The position numbers were made by a program, and so were the translations under genes. Below, in pieces: positions 35,033 to 44,222 of a stretch of DNA of 64,000 nucleotides. The stretch's first letter is position 1. The number at the start of each line of letters is the position of its first letter. This DNA comes from Marinihelvus sp036351115 (GTDB lineage Bacteria; Pseudomonadota; Gammaproteobacteria; Xanthomonadales; SZUA-36), in assembly GCA_036351115.1 (NCBI GenBank), contig JAZBOL010000057.1, forward strand, positions 62,001-126,000, written 5' to 3'. The notes under the pieces are model-generated. The model saw nothing but the letters and a program-made list of their open reading frames with translations. It was not told where the DNA came from and ran no database searches.

Positions 35033-37285
35033 ATGACCCAACCATTCCCCGTGCCGCCCCTCTCGCTCCGCCAGGTCGCCGGCCTCGGCGTTTCCGCGCT
35101 TTCCCTGTTGCTCTTGACCGCCTGCGGCTCCGAATCCGCCACCGCACCCGAAACGCAATCCGCGGTGGCCACGGAAGTGGTCGCCCAGGCGCCGGAAACC
35201 AGCGGAGCGCTCACCTATCCCGAGACCGCGATGGTGGGCCAGGTCGATGACTACCACGGCACCTCCGTCGAGGATCCCTACCGCTGGCTCGAGGACGACG
35301 TCCGGGTGAACGAGGACGTGGCGTCCTGGGTCGAGGCTCAGAACGCCGTGACCTACGACTATCTGGGGACCATCGAAGAGCGGGACGCCATCGAGGCGCG
35401 CCTGACCGAGTTGTGGAACTACGAGAAGTTCGGTGTTCCGAGCAAGGCCGGGGGATACTACTTTTTCAGCCGCAACGACGGCTTGCAGAATCAGAACGTG
35501 ATCTACCGCCAGGCCTCCCTGGATTCGGAACCACAGCTCGTGGTGGACCCGAACACCTGGTCCGCGGACGGCACCGTCGCCCTGGCCGATTACGAGGTCA
35601 GTCCGGACGGCAGGCACGTCGCCCTCGCGATCCAGGACGGCGGATCGGACTGGCGCACCGTTCGGGTCCTCGACCTGGAAACGGGAGAACTGAGCGGCGA
35701 CGAGGTGTCCTGGATGAAGTTCTCTCCCATGAGCTGGGCCGCCGACAGTTCGGGCTTTTACTACGCGCGCTACCCGGAACCGGAAGCCGGCGACGAATTC
35801 CAGACGCTGAACCACGACCAGCAGGTCTGGTTCCATCGCATCGGCACCCCGCAGGAAGAAGACCTGCCGGTGTACGCCCGGCCCGACCACCCGGACTGGG
35901 GCTTCTCCCCGGTGGTCACGGATGACGGGGCCTACCTCGTGATCACCATCTGGAAGGGGACGGACAGCCGCTACCAGGTCGCCTACCAGCGCCTCGAAGA
36001 CGCCGACGCTGGTGCCGGGCCGGTCATGCTCATCGAAGGCTTCGAGCACGACTACACCTTCGTGGGCAACATCGGCAGCCGCTTTTTCTTCCGAACGGAC
36101 CGCGAGGCGCCCCGGGGCCGCCTGGTCGCCATCGACGTGGACAACCCTGACGCCGGCTGGACCGAAATCATTCCCCAGCGCGATGCGGTGCTCCAGGGCC
36201 TGTCCCACGTGGGCGGCCAGTTCGTGGCGGCGTACCTGCGCGACGCGCGCAGCGAGATCCGCATTCACGACCCGGATGGCACGCTGGTCCGGGAAGTGTC
36301 CCTGCCGGGCATCGGCAGCGTCCAGGGCTTCGCCGGTGATGCCGACGATCCGGAGACCTTTTTTCGCTTCAGCAGCTTCAACGCGCCGCCGACCCTGTAC
36401 CACTACGATGTCAACACCGGCGAATCCTCGCTGTTCAAGCAGGCCGACGTGGACTTCGACCCGGCGGATTACGTGGTGCGCCAGGTGTTTTACGACTCGA
36501 AGGACGGAACCCGCGTTCCCCTGTTCATTGCCCACAAGAAGGGCCTGGAACTGAACGGCGACAACCCGACGCTGCTTTACGGCTACGGCGGGTTCAACAT
36601 CTCGCTGACGCCTTCCTTCAGCATCACGCGCCTCGCCTGGATGGAGATGGGGGGTGTGTACGCCGTCGCCAATCTGCGCGGTGGTGGCGAGTACGGCAAG
36701 GAGTGGCACCAGGCCGGAACAAAGCTCAACAAGCAGAACGTGTTCGATGATTTCATCGCAGCCGGCGAATACCTGGTGGCCGAACGCTACACCCGGCCGG
36801 AACGACTGGCCGTGCTGGGCGGCAGCAACGGGGGACTCCTGGTGGGCGCGGTGGTGAATCAGCGTCCGGACCTCTTCGGCGCGGCCATTCCCGCCGTCGG
36901 CGTCATGGACATGCTCCGATTCGACCAGTTCACGGCCGGCCGGTTCTGGGTGGACGACTACGGCTCCTCCAGCAACCCGGAGGAGTTCGAGGCGCTGTAC
37001 GCCTATTCGCCCTACCACAATCTGAAGGATGGCACCGAGTACCCCGCGGTGCTCGTGACGACGGCGGACACGGATGACCGGGTGGTGCCCGGCCACAGCT
37101 TCAAGTACGCCGCGCGGCTCCAGGCGGCCCAGGGAGGCACGGATCCGGTGCTGATCCGGATCCAGACCCGGGCCGGCCACGGCTCGGGCAAGCCCACGGC
37201 GGTGCAGATCGAGGAAACCGCCGACATGTGGGCTTTCCTGGCTGAAAACCTCGACATGGAGCTGCCGGAAGCCTATGGCGACTGA
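35033..37285 (+). CDS. Prolyl oligopeptidase (S9A) lipoprotein
   Basis: With start ATG 35033 the protein has 750 residues: a lipoprotein signal (LLLTAC, lipid Cys near 31), an N-terminal segment with DDYHGTSVEDPYRWLED as in all prolyl oligopeptidases, a seven-blade propeller and a hydrolase domain. Catalytic Ser is S598 (GGSNGG), the acid segment is DTDDRV and His is H716 (AGHGSG). It cuts short proline-containing peptides at the cell envelope. The following sialidase-fold gene is 18 bases away, so the two are probably cotranscribed. Confidence 0.93.
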   Translation: MTQPFPVPPLSLRQVAGLGVSALSLLLLTACGSESATAPETQSAVATEVVAQAPETSGALTYPETAMVGQVDDYHGTSVEDPYRWLEDDVRVNEDVASWVEAQNAVTYDYLGTIEERDAIEARLTELWNYEKFGVPSKAGGYYFFSRNDGLQNQNVIYRQASLDSEPQLVVDPNTWSADGTVALADYEVSPDGRHVALAIQDGGSDWRTVRVLDLETGELSGDEVSWMKFSPMSWAADSSGFYYARYPEPEAGDEFQTLNHDQQVWFHRIGTPQEEDLPVYARPDHPDWGFSPVVTDDGAYLVITIWKGTDSRYQVAYQRLEDADAGAGPVMLIEGFEHDYTFVGNIGSRFFFRTDREAPRGRLVAIDVDNPDAGWTEIIPQRDAVLQGLSHVGGQFVAAYLRDARSEIRIHDPDGTLVREVSLPGIGSVQGFAGDADDPETFFRFSSFNAPPTLYHYDVNTGESSLFKQADVDFDPADYVVRQVFYDSKDGTRVPLFIAHKKGLELNGDNPTLLYGYGGFNISLTPSFSITRLAWMEMGGVYAVANLRGGGEYGKEWHQAGTKLNKQNVFDDFIAAGEYLVAERYTRPERLAVLGGSNGGLLVGAVVNQRPDLFGAAIPAVGVMDMLRFDQFTAGRFWVDDYGSSSNPEEFEALYAYSPYHNLKDGTEYPAVLVTTADTDDRVVPGHSFKYAARLQAAQGGTDPVLIRIQTRAGHGSGKPTAVQIEETADMWAFLAENLDMELPEAYGD

Positions 37286-37303
37286 GCCCAACAGCGCAAC
37301 TCG

Positions 37304-38617
37304 ATGCTGAAACCCCTGCACCCGCTGATCACCGCTCTCGCCGTGGTCGCAACGCTGGCCTCTTACCCCAATGCTCCGGCGAAGGGTGACGGCGGATCGG
37401 TGGCAGGGTCGGCGATTGGCGTGGAGACCCCGGTCGAGCCTGGAACAACGATGGTGATGCTGGAACCGCCGGTGGCGGATGGCAGCCTGGCGCCCCGGCT
37501 GGTCCGGCTCGACCCGAAGCGCCTGGCGCTGACCTGGTTGGAGCGCCTCGATGGCGGCCATCGCATGCGCTTTGCCGTCCTGGAAAACGGGCGTTTCGGG
37601 TCCGCCGGCACCATTGCCGAAGGGTCCTTTTTCGCCAATTGGGCGGATACGCCGGGCATGACGGTCATGCCGGACGGCGCGTGGATCGCCCACTGGCTTC
37701 AGCGCTCCGGCTCGGGAACCTATGCCTACGACATTCGCGTCGCCATCAGCCTGGATGAAGGCGCCAGCTGGGGAACACCCTTCACCCCGCACCGGGACGG
37801 AACGAAAACCGAGCATGGCTTCGTCAGCTACTACCCGGACGCGGCCGGGGCCGGCCTCGCCTGGCTCGATGGCCGCAACACCTTGCCGGCGCCCACCGAC
37901 CGGTCCGGGGGTCACCACGACCACGGCGAAGGGGGCAGCATGACGCTGCGCACGGCGGTCATCACGTTGGACGGCACCCTCGGGCAGGAGGTCCAGCTGG
38001 ACGACCGGGTGTGCGATTGTTGCGCGACGGCGTCGGCCAGGACCAGCGAAGGGCCCATCGTGGTCTATCGCGATCGCTCCGAAACGGAGATTCGGGACAT
38101 CGCCATCGTTCGCCGGACGGAGACCGGCTGGTCGGATCCCGTGCCGGTCCACAAAGACGGCTGGCGCATCGCCGGCTGCCCGGTGAACGGGCCGGCCGTG
38201 CTGGCCGATGGTCAGACGGTGGTGGTCGCCTGGTTCACGCTGGGCGCTGATGAAACCCCGCGCGTCCACCTGGCCAGGTCCGCTGACGGCGGCCGGAGCT
38301 TCGGTGCTCCCCTCACCTTCAACCGGGAAAGCGCCATCGGCCGCGTCGATCTCGCCCAGTCAGCAACGGGCTTTTTCATGAGCTGGATGGCCGCTCACCC
38401 GTCACCGGATCAGAACGGCGCCCGGCTGCGCCTGGCCCGCTTCGATGAACGCGGAGCGCTGGTCCGAATCCAGGACCTTGCCGACCTGCCGGGCCGGCGC
38501 GGCAATGGTTTCCCGCGGCTCGCGGCCCTGCCGGCGGGTGACGTGCTGATGGCCTGGACCGAGGGCACCCCCGAGGGCTCGCGGGTCCGCGTCGCCCGCG
38601 CTCCCGCCTCGCCCTGA
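37304..38617 (+). CDS. Exported sialidase-fold (BNR-type) protein with a CDCC motif
   Basis: This 437-residue protein has an N-terminal hydrophobic export segment and a beta-propeller with sialidase-like repeats (ISLDEGASWG at about residue 148 and ARSADGGRSFG at about 326, both close to the Asp-box SxDxGxxW/F). A His-rich loop (GGHHDHGEGG) and VCDCCATA in mid-protein could bind a metal. The catalytic residues of true sialidases are not evident, so I do not assign enzyme activity. It follows the prolyl oligopeptidase gene by 18 bases. Confidence 0.72.
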   Translation: MLKPLHPLITALAVVATLASYPNAPAKGDGGSVAGSAIGVETPVEPGTTMVMLEPPVADGSLAPRLVRLDPKRLALTWLERLDGGHRMRFAVLENGRFGSAGTIAEGSFFANWADTPGMTVMPDGAWIAHWLQRSGSGTYAYDIRVAISLDEGASWGTPFTPHRDGTKTEHGFVSYYPDAAGAGLAWLDGRNTLPAPTDRSGGHHDHGEGGSMTLRTAVITLDGTLGQEVQLDDRVCDCCATASARTSEGPIVVYRDRSETEIRDIAIVRRTETGWSDPVPVHKDGWRIAGCPVNGPAVLADGQTVVVAWFTLGADETPRVHLARSADGGRSFGAPLTFNRESAIGRVDLAQSATGFFMSWMAAHPSPDQNGARLRLARFDERGALVRIQDLADLPGRRGNGFPRLAALPAGDVLMAWTEGTPEGSRVRVARAPASP

Positions 38618-38633
38618 GGCGCAGCGCTCCCGG

Positions 38634-40172
38634 TTACTCCCGCTCGGTGCGGATGTACTCGTCCAGCAGGCGGACACCCCAGGCGGAGTAGCCCGCGGGG
38701 ACCGTCGGCCACGGCGCATCCAGCTGGTCCACGCCGGCAATGTCCAGGTGGGCCCAGGATTGATCCTCGTCGATGAAGAAGCCGATGAACGCCGCGCCCG
38801 TGCTGGCGCCGGCGCGTCCGCTGCCACCGTTGCGGACATCGGCGATCGTCGAGCTGTTCTGGTCGTAATAACGGTCATCGAGGGGCAGGCGCCAGAGCGT
38901 CTCCCCGGAAGCGTTGCCCGCCGCCAGGAGCTGTTCCATCAGGGTTTCGTCATGCCCGAAGAGGCCCGCGTAATATTCACCGAGGGCACGGCCGACGGAG
39001 CCCGTCAGCGTGGCCACGTCGATGAGCACGTCCGGTTCGTATTCCCGCTGGCCGTACTGCACCGCGTCGGCGAGCACCAGGCGACCTTCCGCGTCCGTGG
39101 ACTTGATTTCGATGGTCTTGCCGGACAGGGTCGTCAGCACGTCGCCCGGCCGGATCGCCGTGCCCGACGGCATGTTCTCCGCCAGCGCCGCGAGCGCCAC
39201 GATGTTGGCGTCTGCCCCGCGCTTTGCCGCGGCCAGGACCGTGGCGCTGACCACGGCCGCCCCGCTCATGTCGCTTTTCATGTGCCACATGTTGTCACCC
39301 GGCTTCAGGGAGATGCCGCCGGTGTCGAAGGTGATGCCCTTGCCGGCGAGTACCAGCGGCGCCTCGCGCCCGCCGCCGTCATACTCGATGACCAGCAGAC
39401 GCGGCGGCCGGGAAGAGCCGCTGCCCACGCCGAGATGGGCGCCCATACCCAGGCGCTCGAGGTCCTTCTCGTCCAGCACCTTGATGCGCACGTCGTCCAC
39501 GTCGTCGAAAGCCGCCCGGACCCGTTCGACGAAACTTTCCGGATACATCACGTTGCCCGGTTCGGACGCCAGGTTGCGGGCGAGCGTGATGGCATCGGCC
39601 AGGTGCAGCAGATCGTTCTCGAAGCGGTCTTCGGCCCCGGAGTCCGGGCCGAGAATCAGCACGTCACCCCGGGCTTCCGGATCCGGGCGGTCACTCTGGT
39701 AGCGGTCAAAGCGGTAGTCCCCGAGCCGGAACCCGAAAGCGACCCGGTCGGCGCCGGCGCGCGGCCCGGTCCCGGACCAGAGCACCTGTAGCGTTCCCCC
39801 CCGGTCGCCGTCGTTCAGGCTGGCCGCGAGACCCCCGAAATCCTCGGCAGCGAGGCGGTCAGCGGACCCGGTACCGAGTCCGATGACGTCGATCCGGCGA
39901 TACGGGCCAACGCCGTAGAGGGTCAGGGTCGCCTCGTCGGCGCCCTTGAATCCGGCCTCGGCGAGGGCGCCCGCAAGGCGGCCACCCGTCCGGGCGTCCA
40001 CGTCGGCCAGTATCCCGGCCAGTTCCAGCTCACCGTCCTCGCCCGCAAAGGCGGGAACCGCGATCTGGCCGCCGTCCGGAACGTCAGCCCCGGCAAAATC
40101 GATGGATCGCTGGGCAAGCGCGGCATGGGATACGGGAAAGCAGAGCAAAACGGCCAGAACGGTGGATTTCAC
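38634..40172 (-). CDS. Exported leucyl aminopeptidase (M17 family)
   Basis: With GTG start 40172 this is a 512-residue protein: a signal peptide (KSTVLAVLLCFPVSHAALA) followed by the N-terminal macro-like domain and the M17 catalytic domain. Zinc-site segments LAGKGITFDTGG, MKSDMSGAA and STDAEGRLVLADA are visible; the last normally reads NTDAEGRL, so Asn is replaced by Ser. It removes N-terminal amino acids from peptides, here outside the cytoplasm, whereas PepA is cytosolic. GAGG six bases upstream supports the GTG. Confidence 0.9.
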   Translation of the reverse strand: MKSTVLAVLLCFPVSHAALAQRSIDFAGADVPDGGQIAVPAFAGEDGELELAGILADVDARTGGRLAGALAEAGFKGADEATLTLYGVGPYRRIDVIGLGTGSADRLAAEDFGGLAASLNDGDRGGTLQVLWSGTGPRAGADRVAFGFRLGDYRFDRYQSDRPDPEARGDVLILGPDSGAEDRFENDLLHLADAITLARNLASEPGNVMYPESFVERVRAAFDDVDDVRIKVLDEKDLERLGMGAHLGVGSGSSRPPRLLVIEYDGGGREAPLVLAGKGITFDTGGISLKPGDNMWHMKSDMSGAAVVSATVLAAAKRGADANIVALAALAENMPSGTAIRPGDVLTTLSGKTIEIKSTDAEGRLVLADAVQYGQREYEPDVLIDVATLTGSVGRALGEYYAGLFGHDETLMEQLLAAGNASGETLWRLPLDDRYYDQNSSTIADVRNGGSGRAGASTGAAFIGFFIDEDQSWAHLDIAGVDQLDAPWPTVPAGYSAWGVRLLDEYIRTERE

Positions 40173-40302
40173 GGGAGACCTCGAGGTTTTTTTGTCGCGC
40201 GAAGGATTCCCGCGCGCGCGTGATTGGGTTGTGAACAAGCCCGGCTGTCAACCTGGGGAGCTCTTCCCGGCAGATGTCATCGACATCACCGGCGCCTGCA
40301 TT

Positions 40303-41268
40303 TCATTCCAGCATGGCCAGCAGTTCATGAACCGAGCGTTCCAGGGTCAGGGTCGTTTGCACCAGGCGTGTCCCCGTCGACGCCAGGGCAGCGCGGCGGG
40401 GTTCGTCGTCCAGGACGTCGATGATCGAGGTCGCCAGCGTATCGACCGGCGCCTCCAGGTAATGCACACCCGGCTGGAACCAGCCGGGAAGGTACACCGG
40501 CTCCGAGGCCACGAGACAGCCATTGGCCATGCCCAGAATGAAACGGTAGCCGGGCAACTCCCCGGGGTGCCGGGCCAGGTTGAGAAACACCCGGGTGCGG
40601 TTGAGCAGCCTTGTCCTGGCATCGCCCCAGCAGTCCGTGTCGTACCAGCTCCCGCGGACTGCCACGCACAGACCGCGCTGCTCCAGGCTTCGCAGTAAGG
40701 CCCGGCGCCGGGGGACGACCTCGCCCAGGAACAGCACGTCGATGTCCCGGGGCGTAGCGAGCAGCTTTCCGTCCCGGCCGGGTTCATAGCCCAGGGGTAC
40801 GAGGCCTGCCTCGATACCGTGCTCCCGCAGCAGTGCCTGGCGAGCCGGCGTGGAGACGGCCCAGATGTCCACCAGGCCCTCATCCCGAAGCGACTCGAGC
40901 GAGGCCAGGTTGCTCGCGACGTCATTGGTGCGCGGATCGCTGAGCCAGCGCTTGGCGTGCTCCCGGAGCGTCAGGGAAGCGGGCGTCAGCTGCGCGGCCC
41001 GCGGCATGGGCAAGGGCTCGGAAAACCACAGCAGCACCCGCGGGCGCTCCACCGCCGGCAGGGACCGCAGGGCTGCCAGGGCGCGGGGGAACAGGTTCGG
41101 ATTGGCCTGGATCCAGAGCAGGTCGGTTGCCCGCAGGTCATGAGCGCCGTCCTCCACCTGGTGGACGGTGCAGCCGGCGGCGCGCAGCCGCCGGGTCAGG
41201 GGCAGGGTCTCACCCCGCTCCACGGGCAGCGGTCGGTGCAGCAGCGTGATGGTCTCAGGCGCCGGCAC
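40303..41268 (-). CDS. Glycosyltransferase family 1-like protein (PF13524 type)
   Basis: This 321-residue soluble protein has two Rossmann-like halves. The C-terminal half shows DVLFLGEVVPRR and the segment LNLARHPGELPGYRF followed by GCLVASEPV, the pattern of glycosyl-transferase group 1_2 domains. It would transfer a sugar from a nucleotide donor to a surface glycan or lipid-linked intermediate. It is the last of three coupled genes; its ATG lies 14 bases inside the end of the aminotransferase gene. Confidence 0.72.
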   Translation of the reverse strand: MPAPETITLLHRPLPVERGETLPLTRRLRAAGCTVHQVEDGAHDLRATDLLWIQANPNLFPRALAALRSLPAVERPRVLLWFSEPLPMPRAAQLTPASLTLREHAKRWLSDPRTNDVASNLASLESLRDEGLVDIWAVSTPARQALLREHGIEAGLVPLGYEPGRDGKLLATPRDIDVLFLGEVVPRRRALLRSLEQRGLCVAVRGSWYDTDCWGDARTRLLNRTRVFLNLARHPGELPGYRFILGMANGCLVASEPVYLPGWFQPGVHYLEAPVDTLATSIIDVLDDEPRRAALASTGTRLVQTTLTLERSVHELLAMLE

Positions 41269-42382
41269 GGGCCTCGCGTGTCGCCGCCAGGAACGTGTCG
41301 ATGACCCGTTCGACCTCCTCGTCGGTCAGCCGGGGGTGCAGAGGCAGATTCAGGCCGGTCTCCGCGAGCTGCTCCGTGACCGGCAGCCGGGCCGGCGAAG
41401 CGAAGATCCCCTGGCGATGCAGCGGCGGAAAGCGCAAGGTCGTGTAGACGCCGGCATCCAGCATCGCCCGGGCGATGCGATCGCGGTTTGGCACACGCAC
41501 CAGGTAGGTGAACCAGGAATGGCGTTCATCCTGCGCCGGATCCTGTGGCGTCCGCACATCGGAGGCGCCGCGAAACGCGGCCTGGTAGCGACTCCAGATC
41601 TGGCGGCGGCGCTCCTGCAGACGGTCCAGCTTGTCCAGCTGAGCGAGCCCGATGGCCGCATTCAGATCACTGGGCGCAAATCGGCCGGACACCTCCACGA
41701 TGTCCTGCTCCCACCAGCGGGAGGCCGATTCCGAGTCGCTGTGCATGGCCTGGAAAGCGGAACGTCCGATCCCGCAGTAGCGCAGCTGCCGCGCGCGCTC
41801 GCGACGTTCCGGGTCGCGAACCGTGATTCCGCCCCCACTGCCGGTGGTCAGATTTTTCACCGCGTCGAAGCTGTAAATGCCGATATCGCCGTGACCTCCG
41901 CAGGCCCGGCCACGGTAGCGGGAATCCACGGCATGGGCGGCGTCTTCGATCACGGGCAGACCCAGCGCCAGGATCGGCGCGAGATCGACCGGCTTGCCGG
42001 CGTAATGCACGACCAGGATCGCGGCGGCCCGGTCGTCCAGGTGCGGACGCAGGGTCTCGACCGTCACATTCTGCGTGTCCTCATCCACGTCGCAGAACAC
42101 GGGCCGGCATCCGGCCATGAGCACGGCGTGTGCACAGGACACCCAGGTAAAGCTGGGCAGGATCACGTTGGACCCGGGGGGCAGGTCGAGCAGGCGCACC
42201 GCCAGGTGCAGGGCATTCGAACCCGAATCGACCATCAGAAAGTGGTCCAGGCCGAGCCGCTCCCGCATTCGCGCCTCGAACGCCGACGTTCTCGACCCCA
42301 GGCCGAGCCACTGGTCCTCGAGACAGGCGGCGAGGGCTTCCCGTTCTTCTGCGCCCACCTCGGAGCCGAAGACGGAGATCAC
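41255..42382 (-). CDS. DegT/DnrJ/EryC1/StrS-family sugar aminotransferase
   Basis: This 375-residue PLP enzyme has SGSNALHLAVRLL for the phosphate-binding loop, D147 in VIEDAAHAV for the pyridine nitrogen, and K176 in SFDAVKNLTTG for the Schiff base. It adds an amino group to a nucleotide keto-sugar. The upstream hexapeptide acyltransferase would acylate this amine. GTG 42382 is chosen because GGGAG lies eight bases upstream and the start overlaps the preceding stop (GTGA). Confidence 0.9.
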   Translation of the reverse strand: MISVFGSEVGAEEREALAACLEDQWLGLGSRTSAFEARMRERLGLDHFLMVDSGSNALHLAVRLLDLPPGSNVILPSFTWVSCAHAVLMAGCRPVFCDVDEDTQNVTVETLRPHLDDRAAAILVVHYAGKPVDLAPILALGLPVIEDAAHAVDSRYRGRACGGHGDIGIYSFDAVKNLTTGSGGGITVRDPERRERARQLRYCGIGRSAFQAMHSDSESASRWWEQDIVEVSGRFAPSDLNAAIGLAQLDKLDRLQERRRQIWSRYQAAFRGASDVRTPQDPAQDERHSWFTYLVRVPNRDRIARAMLDAGVYTTLRFPPLHRQGIFASPARLPVTEQLAETGLNLPLHPRLTDEEVERVIDTFLAATREARAGA

Positions 42383-43104
42383 CGGCGAGGCTCCCGCACC
42401 CGCGCCGGCACCCCCATGACCAGGGCACCCGCGGGCACGTCCCGCATTACCAGGGCGCCGGCGGCAACCACGGCCCCCTCTCCGACCCGGATGCCATCGA
42501 CGATATTGGCGCCCATGCCCACGGTGACGCCCTCGCCGAGCTCGCAGTGACCGGCGACGTTGACGCCGGGGTTGAGGGTACTGAAGGCGCCGATGCGCGT
42601 GTGATGCCCGACGCTGGCCTGCCGATTCACCGACACGAAGTCGCCCAGCGTGGCGTGCGGCGCGATCACGGCGAGGGGTTCGACCTGGCTTCCCCGTCCC
42701 AGGGTCGCCGAGGCCGCCAGGACGGCGGCGGGGTGAATGCAGTGGGCATAGTCCGCGGTGCGCACGCCGTGGCGATCCCGGAAAAAGGCGACGACGGCCT
42801 GCTTGACGGCCGGGCGATAGACCCCGCACAGCACACCGGCAGGGAGACCCTCGCGGCCATCGGCCGCCCAGGTCGTGTCATCGCACTCCCGGATATGAAC
42901 ACCGGGCGCATCAAAACGCGTGGCGTCGCCGATATCCCCAGCGGCGTCGACGTTGCGCACGACGAGCACCGATATGGGGTCCGGAGCCCCGCGACTCCGG
43001 AGTGACTCGAGCAGCATCGAAAGGGTCGCGGCACTGCGACCCAGGATGGTGATGCTGATGGTGGTGGAGGGCGGCTTCGCCCCCGTGCTCCCCGCCGCTC
43101 CCAT
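42379..43104 (-). CDS. NeuD/PglD-type hexapeptide-repeat sugar acyltransferase
   Basis: This 241-residue protein has an N-terminal Rossmann-like nucleotide-sugar domain (about 17-110) and a C-terminal left-handed beta helix with hexapeptide repeats (VGHHTRIGAFSTLNPGVNV, then VGMGANIVDGIRVG). The layout is that of sialic-acid O-acetyltransferase NeuD and PglD. The expected reaction is acetyl or acyl transfer to the amino sugar made by the next gene. The usual nucleotide-binding GGxG near the N-terminus reads LGRSA here, so the first domain is somewhat divergent. It is the first gene of the three-gene unit. Confidence 0.8.
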   Translation of the reverse strand: MGAAGSTGAKPPSTTISITILGRSAATLSMLLESLRSRGAPDPISVLVVRNVDAAGDIGDATRFDAPGVHIRECDDTTWAADGREGLPAGVLCGVYRPAVKQAVVAFFRDRHGVRTADYAHCIHPAAVLAASATLGRGSQVEPLAVIAPHATLGDFVSVNRQASVGHHTRIGAFSTLNPGVNVAGHCELGEGVTVGMGANIVDGIRVGEGAVVAAGALVMRDVPAGALVMGVPARVREPRR

Positions 43105-43117
43105 GAGCGATTTCCTG

Positions 43118-43159
43118 TCCCGCGAAGGCGGGATTCTCGTGGACTATCGCACCAGTATA
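43118..43159 (-). promoter_or_regulatory. Leader hairpin and possible -10 of the surface-sugar operon
   Basis: On the minus strand TATACT (43159-43154) could be a -10 box. It is followed by a short hairpin TCCCGC/GCGGGA (43133-43118) with a four-base loop just before an AGGA ribosome site of the acyltransferase gene. No -35 match is clear. Confidence 0.35.
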
Positions 43160-43184
43160 GGGAACCCGTTACGGAAATTGGGGC

Positions 43185-44192
43185 CTAGCGCCATCCGGCG
43201 CGGTCGAACACCCGGACCGCTTCCCCCTGGTTCTTTCCGAAGAGGCTGGCGTTGACCTGCTCTTCCCTGAACTCCCCCAGGTCGGCAATGGGGCCGGTGG
43301 TCTCACCCACCACCGGGTACTCGTTGTTGCCCTCGGCGAACAGACGCTGGGCGAACTCGCTCGTCAGGTACTCCAGGAACCGGATCGCGGCTTCCCGGTT
43401 CGGGGCTGTGCGCACCACGCCGGCGCCGCTGATGTTCACGTGGGTGCCGCGGTCTGCCTGGTTCGGGAACACGACCTGCAGGGCATCCACCACGACGCGG
43501 TCGGCCGGGTCGTCAGAGCCCATGAGGCGGCCCAGGTAATAGGTGTTGGCGATACTGACCCCGCATTCACCACTGGCGACGGCACGCAGCTGGGCCGTGT
43601 CGTTGCCCTGGGGATCGCGGGCGAAATTGGCCACCACGCCGCGAGCCCAGGCTTCCGCGTCGGCGGCGCCGACGGACTCGATCAGGGATGCCATGAGCGA
43701 CAGGTTGTAAATGTTCGAGGAAGAACGCATGCACACCCGGCCGCGGTACGCCTCGTCGGCCAGGTCCTCGTAACGACCGGGCACGGGCAGCCCCTCCTCG
43801 CGGTTGAGCACGATGACCCGGGCGCGCTTGGACAGGCCGAACCAGAGGTTGTCCGGATCCCGCAGCGTGGCCGGGATTCGCGCTTCCAGCACCTCGGATT
43901 CGACCGGCTGGAACACCCCGGCTTCTGCGGCACGCCACAGGCGGCCACCGTCCACGGTGATCAGGAGATCCGCGGGGCTCAGCTCGCCTTCGGAGAGTAT
44001 GCGTTCCGTGAGCGCGTCGCTTCCCCCTTCGATCAGGTTGACCTCGATGCCGGTCTGCTCCGTGAAACGCTCGTAAAGCGCGAAGTCCGTGTCGTAGTGA
44101 CGGGCGGAATAGACGTTGACCTCGTCCGCCCCCAGAGCGAGCGGCGCCAGCAGCGATAGCACGAGTGCGCCGCGGATCCAGGAATTGAGCAT
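43185..44192 (-). CDS. fbpA: Ferric-iron ABC transporter substrate-binding protein
   Basis: This 335-residue periplasmic protein has a signal peptide (cut after ALG near residue 21) and opens with EVNVYSARHYDTDFALYERF, the FbpA/FutA signature; the paired Tyr ligands of the iron site are in SIANTYYLG. It binds Fe(III) in the periplasm and passes it to FbpB and FbpC. A perfect Fur-box-like palindrome lies 15 bases before the ATG, so iron repression is likely. It follows fbpC on the same strand. Confidence 0.93.
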   Translation of the reverse strand: MLNSWIRGALVLSLLAPLALGADEVNVYSARHYDTDFALYERFTEQTGIEVNLIEGGSDALTERILSEGELSPADLLITVDGGRLWRAAEAGVFQPVESEVLEARIPATLRDPDNLWFGLSKRARVIVLNREEGLPVPGRYEDLADEAYRGRVCMRSSSNIYNLSLMASLIESVGAADAEAWARGVVANFARDPQGNDTAQLRAVASGECGVSIANTYYLGRLMGSDDPADRVVVDALQVVFPNQADRGTHVNISGAGVVRTAPNREAAIRFLEYLTSEFAQRLFAEGNNEYPVVGETTGPIADLGEFREEQVNASLFGKNQGEAVRVFDRAGWR

Positions 44193-44207
44193 GAGTGAAG
44201 CCTTAAA

Positions 44208-44222
44208 TGAGAATAATTCTCA
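44208..44222. promoter_or_regulatory. Fur-box-like palindrome before fbpA, overlapping the fbpC stop
   Basis: TGAGAAT-A-ATTCTCA is a perfect 15-bp inverted repeat and has the AT-rich nATnAT character of Fur sites. Its outer bases are the TGA stop of fbpC (44220-44222, minus strand). Confidence 0.62.

Noticed and set aside
34325..38269. A 1314-codon open frame on the minus strand
   Set aside because: It lies opposite the prolyl oligopeptidase and sialidase-fold genes and is rich in His, Arg, Gly and Val without any recognisable domain, apart from its end, which shadows the MFS gene; it reflects the high GC content.
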